DNA of 64,000 nt, taken from contig NZ_LMTZ01000118.1 of assembly GCF_001456025.1 (NCBI RefSeq), positions 62,001-126,000 of the forward strand, read 5' to 3'. The translations under genes were made by a program, and so were the position numbers. Below, piece by piece: positions 63,776 through 64,000 of this stretch. The DNA is from Mastigocoleus testarum BC008 (GTDB lineage: Bacteria; Cyanobacteriota; Cyanobacteriia; Cyanobacteriales; Nostocaceae). A model generated the notes under the pieces. It was not told where the DNA came from, did no database searches, and saw nothing but the letters and a program-made list of their open reading frames with translations. Position 1 is the stretch's first letter, and every line of letters starts with the position of its first letter.

Positions 63776-64000
63776 AAGAACCTCCCACAAGCGTGCCAAT
63801 CGATTCTCCCATGACTGCTCGGTAGATGTTACCCTTTACCGAAATATCAAATATGAGAATCGGGATATTATTTTCCTTACATAAGGCTATCGCGGTACTA
63901 TCCATTACTCGCAAATCATTAGTTAAAACATGTCCATAGTTAAGAGACTGATAACGTTTTGCTTCAGGGTATATGTGGGGGTCAGCATCATATACCCCAT
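63762..64000 (-). CDS. pyrH: UMP kinase, N-terminus outside window
   Basis: The last 79 residues of uridylate kinase (UMP to UDP, CTP-pathway control) are seen: G-V-Y-D-A-D-P entering at the right edge, then L-T-N-D-L-R-V-M-D, P-I-L-I-F-D, and G-N-I-Y-R-A-V-M-G-E-S-I-G-T-L-V. Its stop TGA (63762-63764) lies inside the start of frr, a 14-nt overlap. The GGGAGG ribosome-binding site of frr is embedded in its last codons. The pyrH-frr order is common in bacteria. Confidence 0.92.
   Translation of the reverse strand, partial: GVYDADPHIYPEAKRYQSLNYGHVLTNDLRVMDSTAIALCKENNIPILIFDISVKGNIYRAVMGESIGTLVGGSCEVS

Overview
The window is chromosomal DNA from a cyanobacterium, most probably a filamentous, heterocyst-type (Nostocales) genome. 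The evidence is the gene content: psbX, ycf66, a cyAbrB regulator, a BciB-type 8-vinyl reductase, acyl-lipid desaturases desC/desA/desB, GH100 invertase, LabA, CcsB, a DUF98 chorismate lyase, a cyanoexosortase with an HpsJ-like partner, and a KGK-domain protein. The DNA is AT-rich with long spacers, contains the HIP1 octamer GCGATCGC, and has many short tandem 7-mer repeat arrays (STRRs) typical of filamentous cyanobacteria. No insertion sequence, phage or CRISPR array was recognised. The species cannot be named from the sequence alone.

Layout. 1-6 kb: minus-strand desaturase cluster desC-desA-desB (desB runs off the left edge), then a PLP-dependent lyase and bciB. 7-15 kb: neutral/alkaline invertase, the fatty-acid/phospholipid entry cluster plsX-fabH-fabD (minus), and a PBP4-type D-Ala-D-Ala carboxypeptidase whose 3' end runs into a repeat array. 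15-19 kb: metG, labA and lptC on the minus strand, with labA and lptC overlapping by 4 nt. 20-26 kb: alpha/beta hydrolase, pepA, a cyanoexosortase operon (exosortase, its associated protein, HpsJ-like protein) and rpe. 26-38 kb: the most accessory-looking part, with a subtilase carrying Glu at the Asp position, a GRDP-like protein, an orphan protein, a solitary DUF4347 domain, a hybrid histidine kinase beside a REC protein with a decayed kinase domain, an orphan ABC permease and a coiled-coil protein. 38-50 kb: a gene remnant, an M15 peptidase, mnmG, a GspC/PilP-like membrane protein, a small orphan, a KGK protein, ccsB, a DUF3352 protein and chorismate lyase. 50-64 kb: tRNA-Leu(GAG), accC behind a consensus promoter, a YggT protein, psbX-ycf66, two tandem beta-propeller lipoproteins separated by repeats, sdhB, cyAbrB, a CPBP protease, cobL/cbiET, a geranylgeranyl-reductase-family protein, frr and the end of pyrH.

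How it fits together. Much of the window is housekeeping lipid and envelope biology: plsX/fabH/fabD and accC feed fatty-acid synthesis, desC/A/B desaturate the acyl chains, lptC and the two carboxypeptidases act on the envelope, and the cyanoexosortase module sorts surface proteins. Photosynthesis is represented by bciB, psbX, ycf66, ccsB, the DUF98 lyase (plastoquinone) and the GGR-family reductase. The items most worth following up are the REC-pseudokinase next to a complete hybrid kinase, the inverted repeat straddling the accC -10 box, three unrelated-sequence 14-15 nt tandem arrays each upstream of a minus-strand gene, the composite STRR/palindrome elements, and a structured spacer near 19.1 kb.
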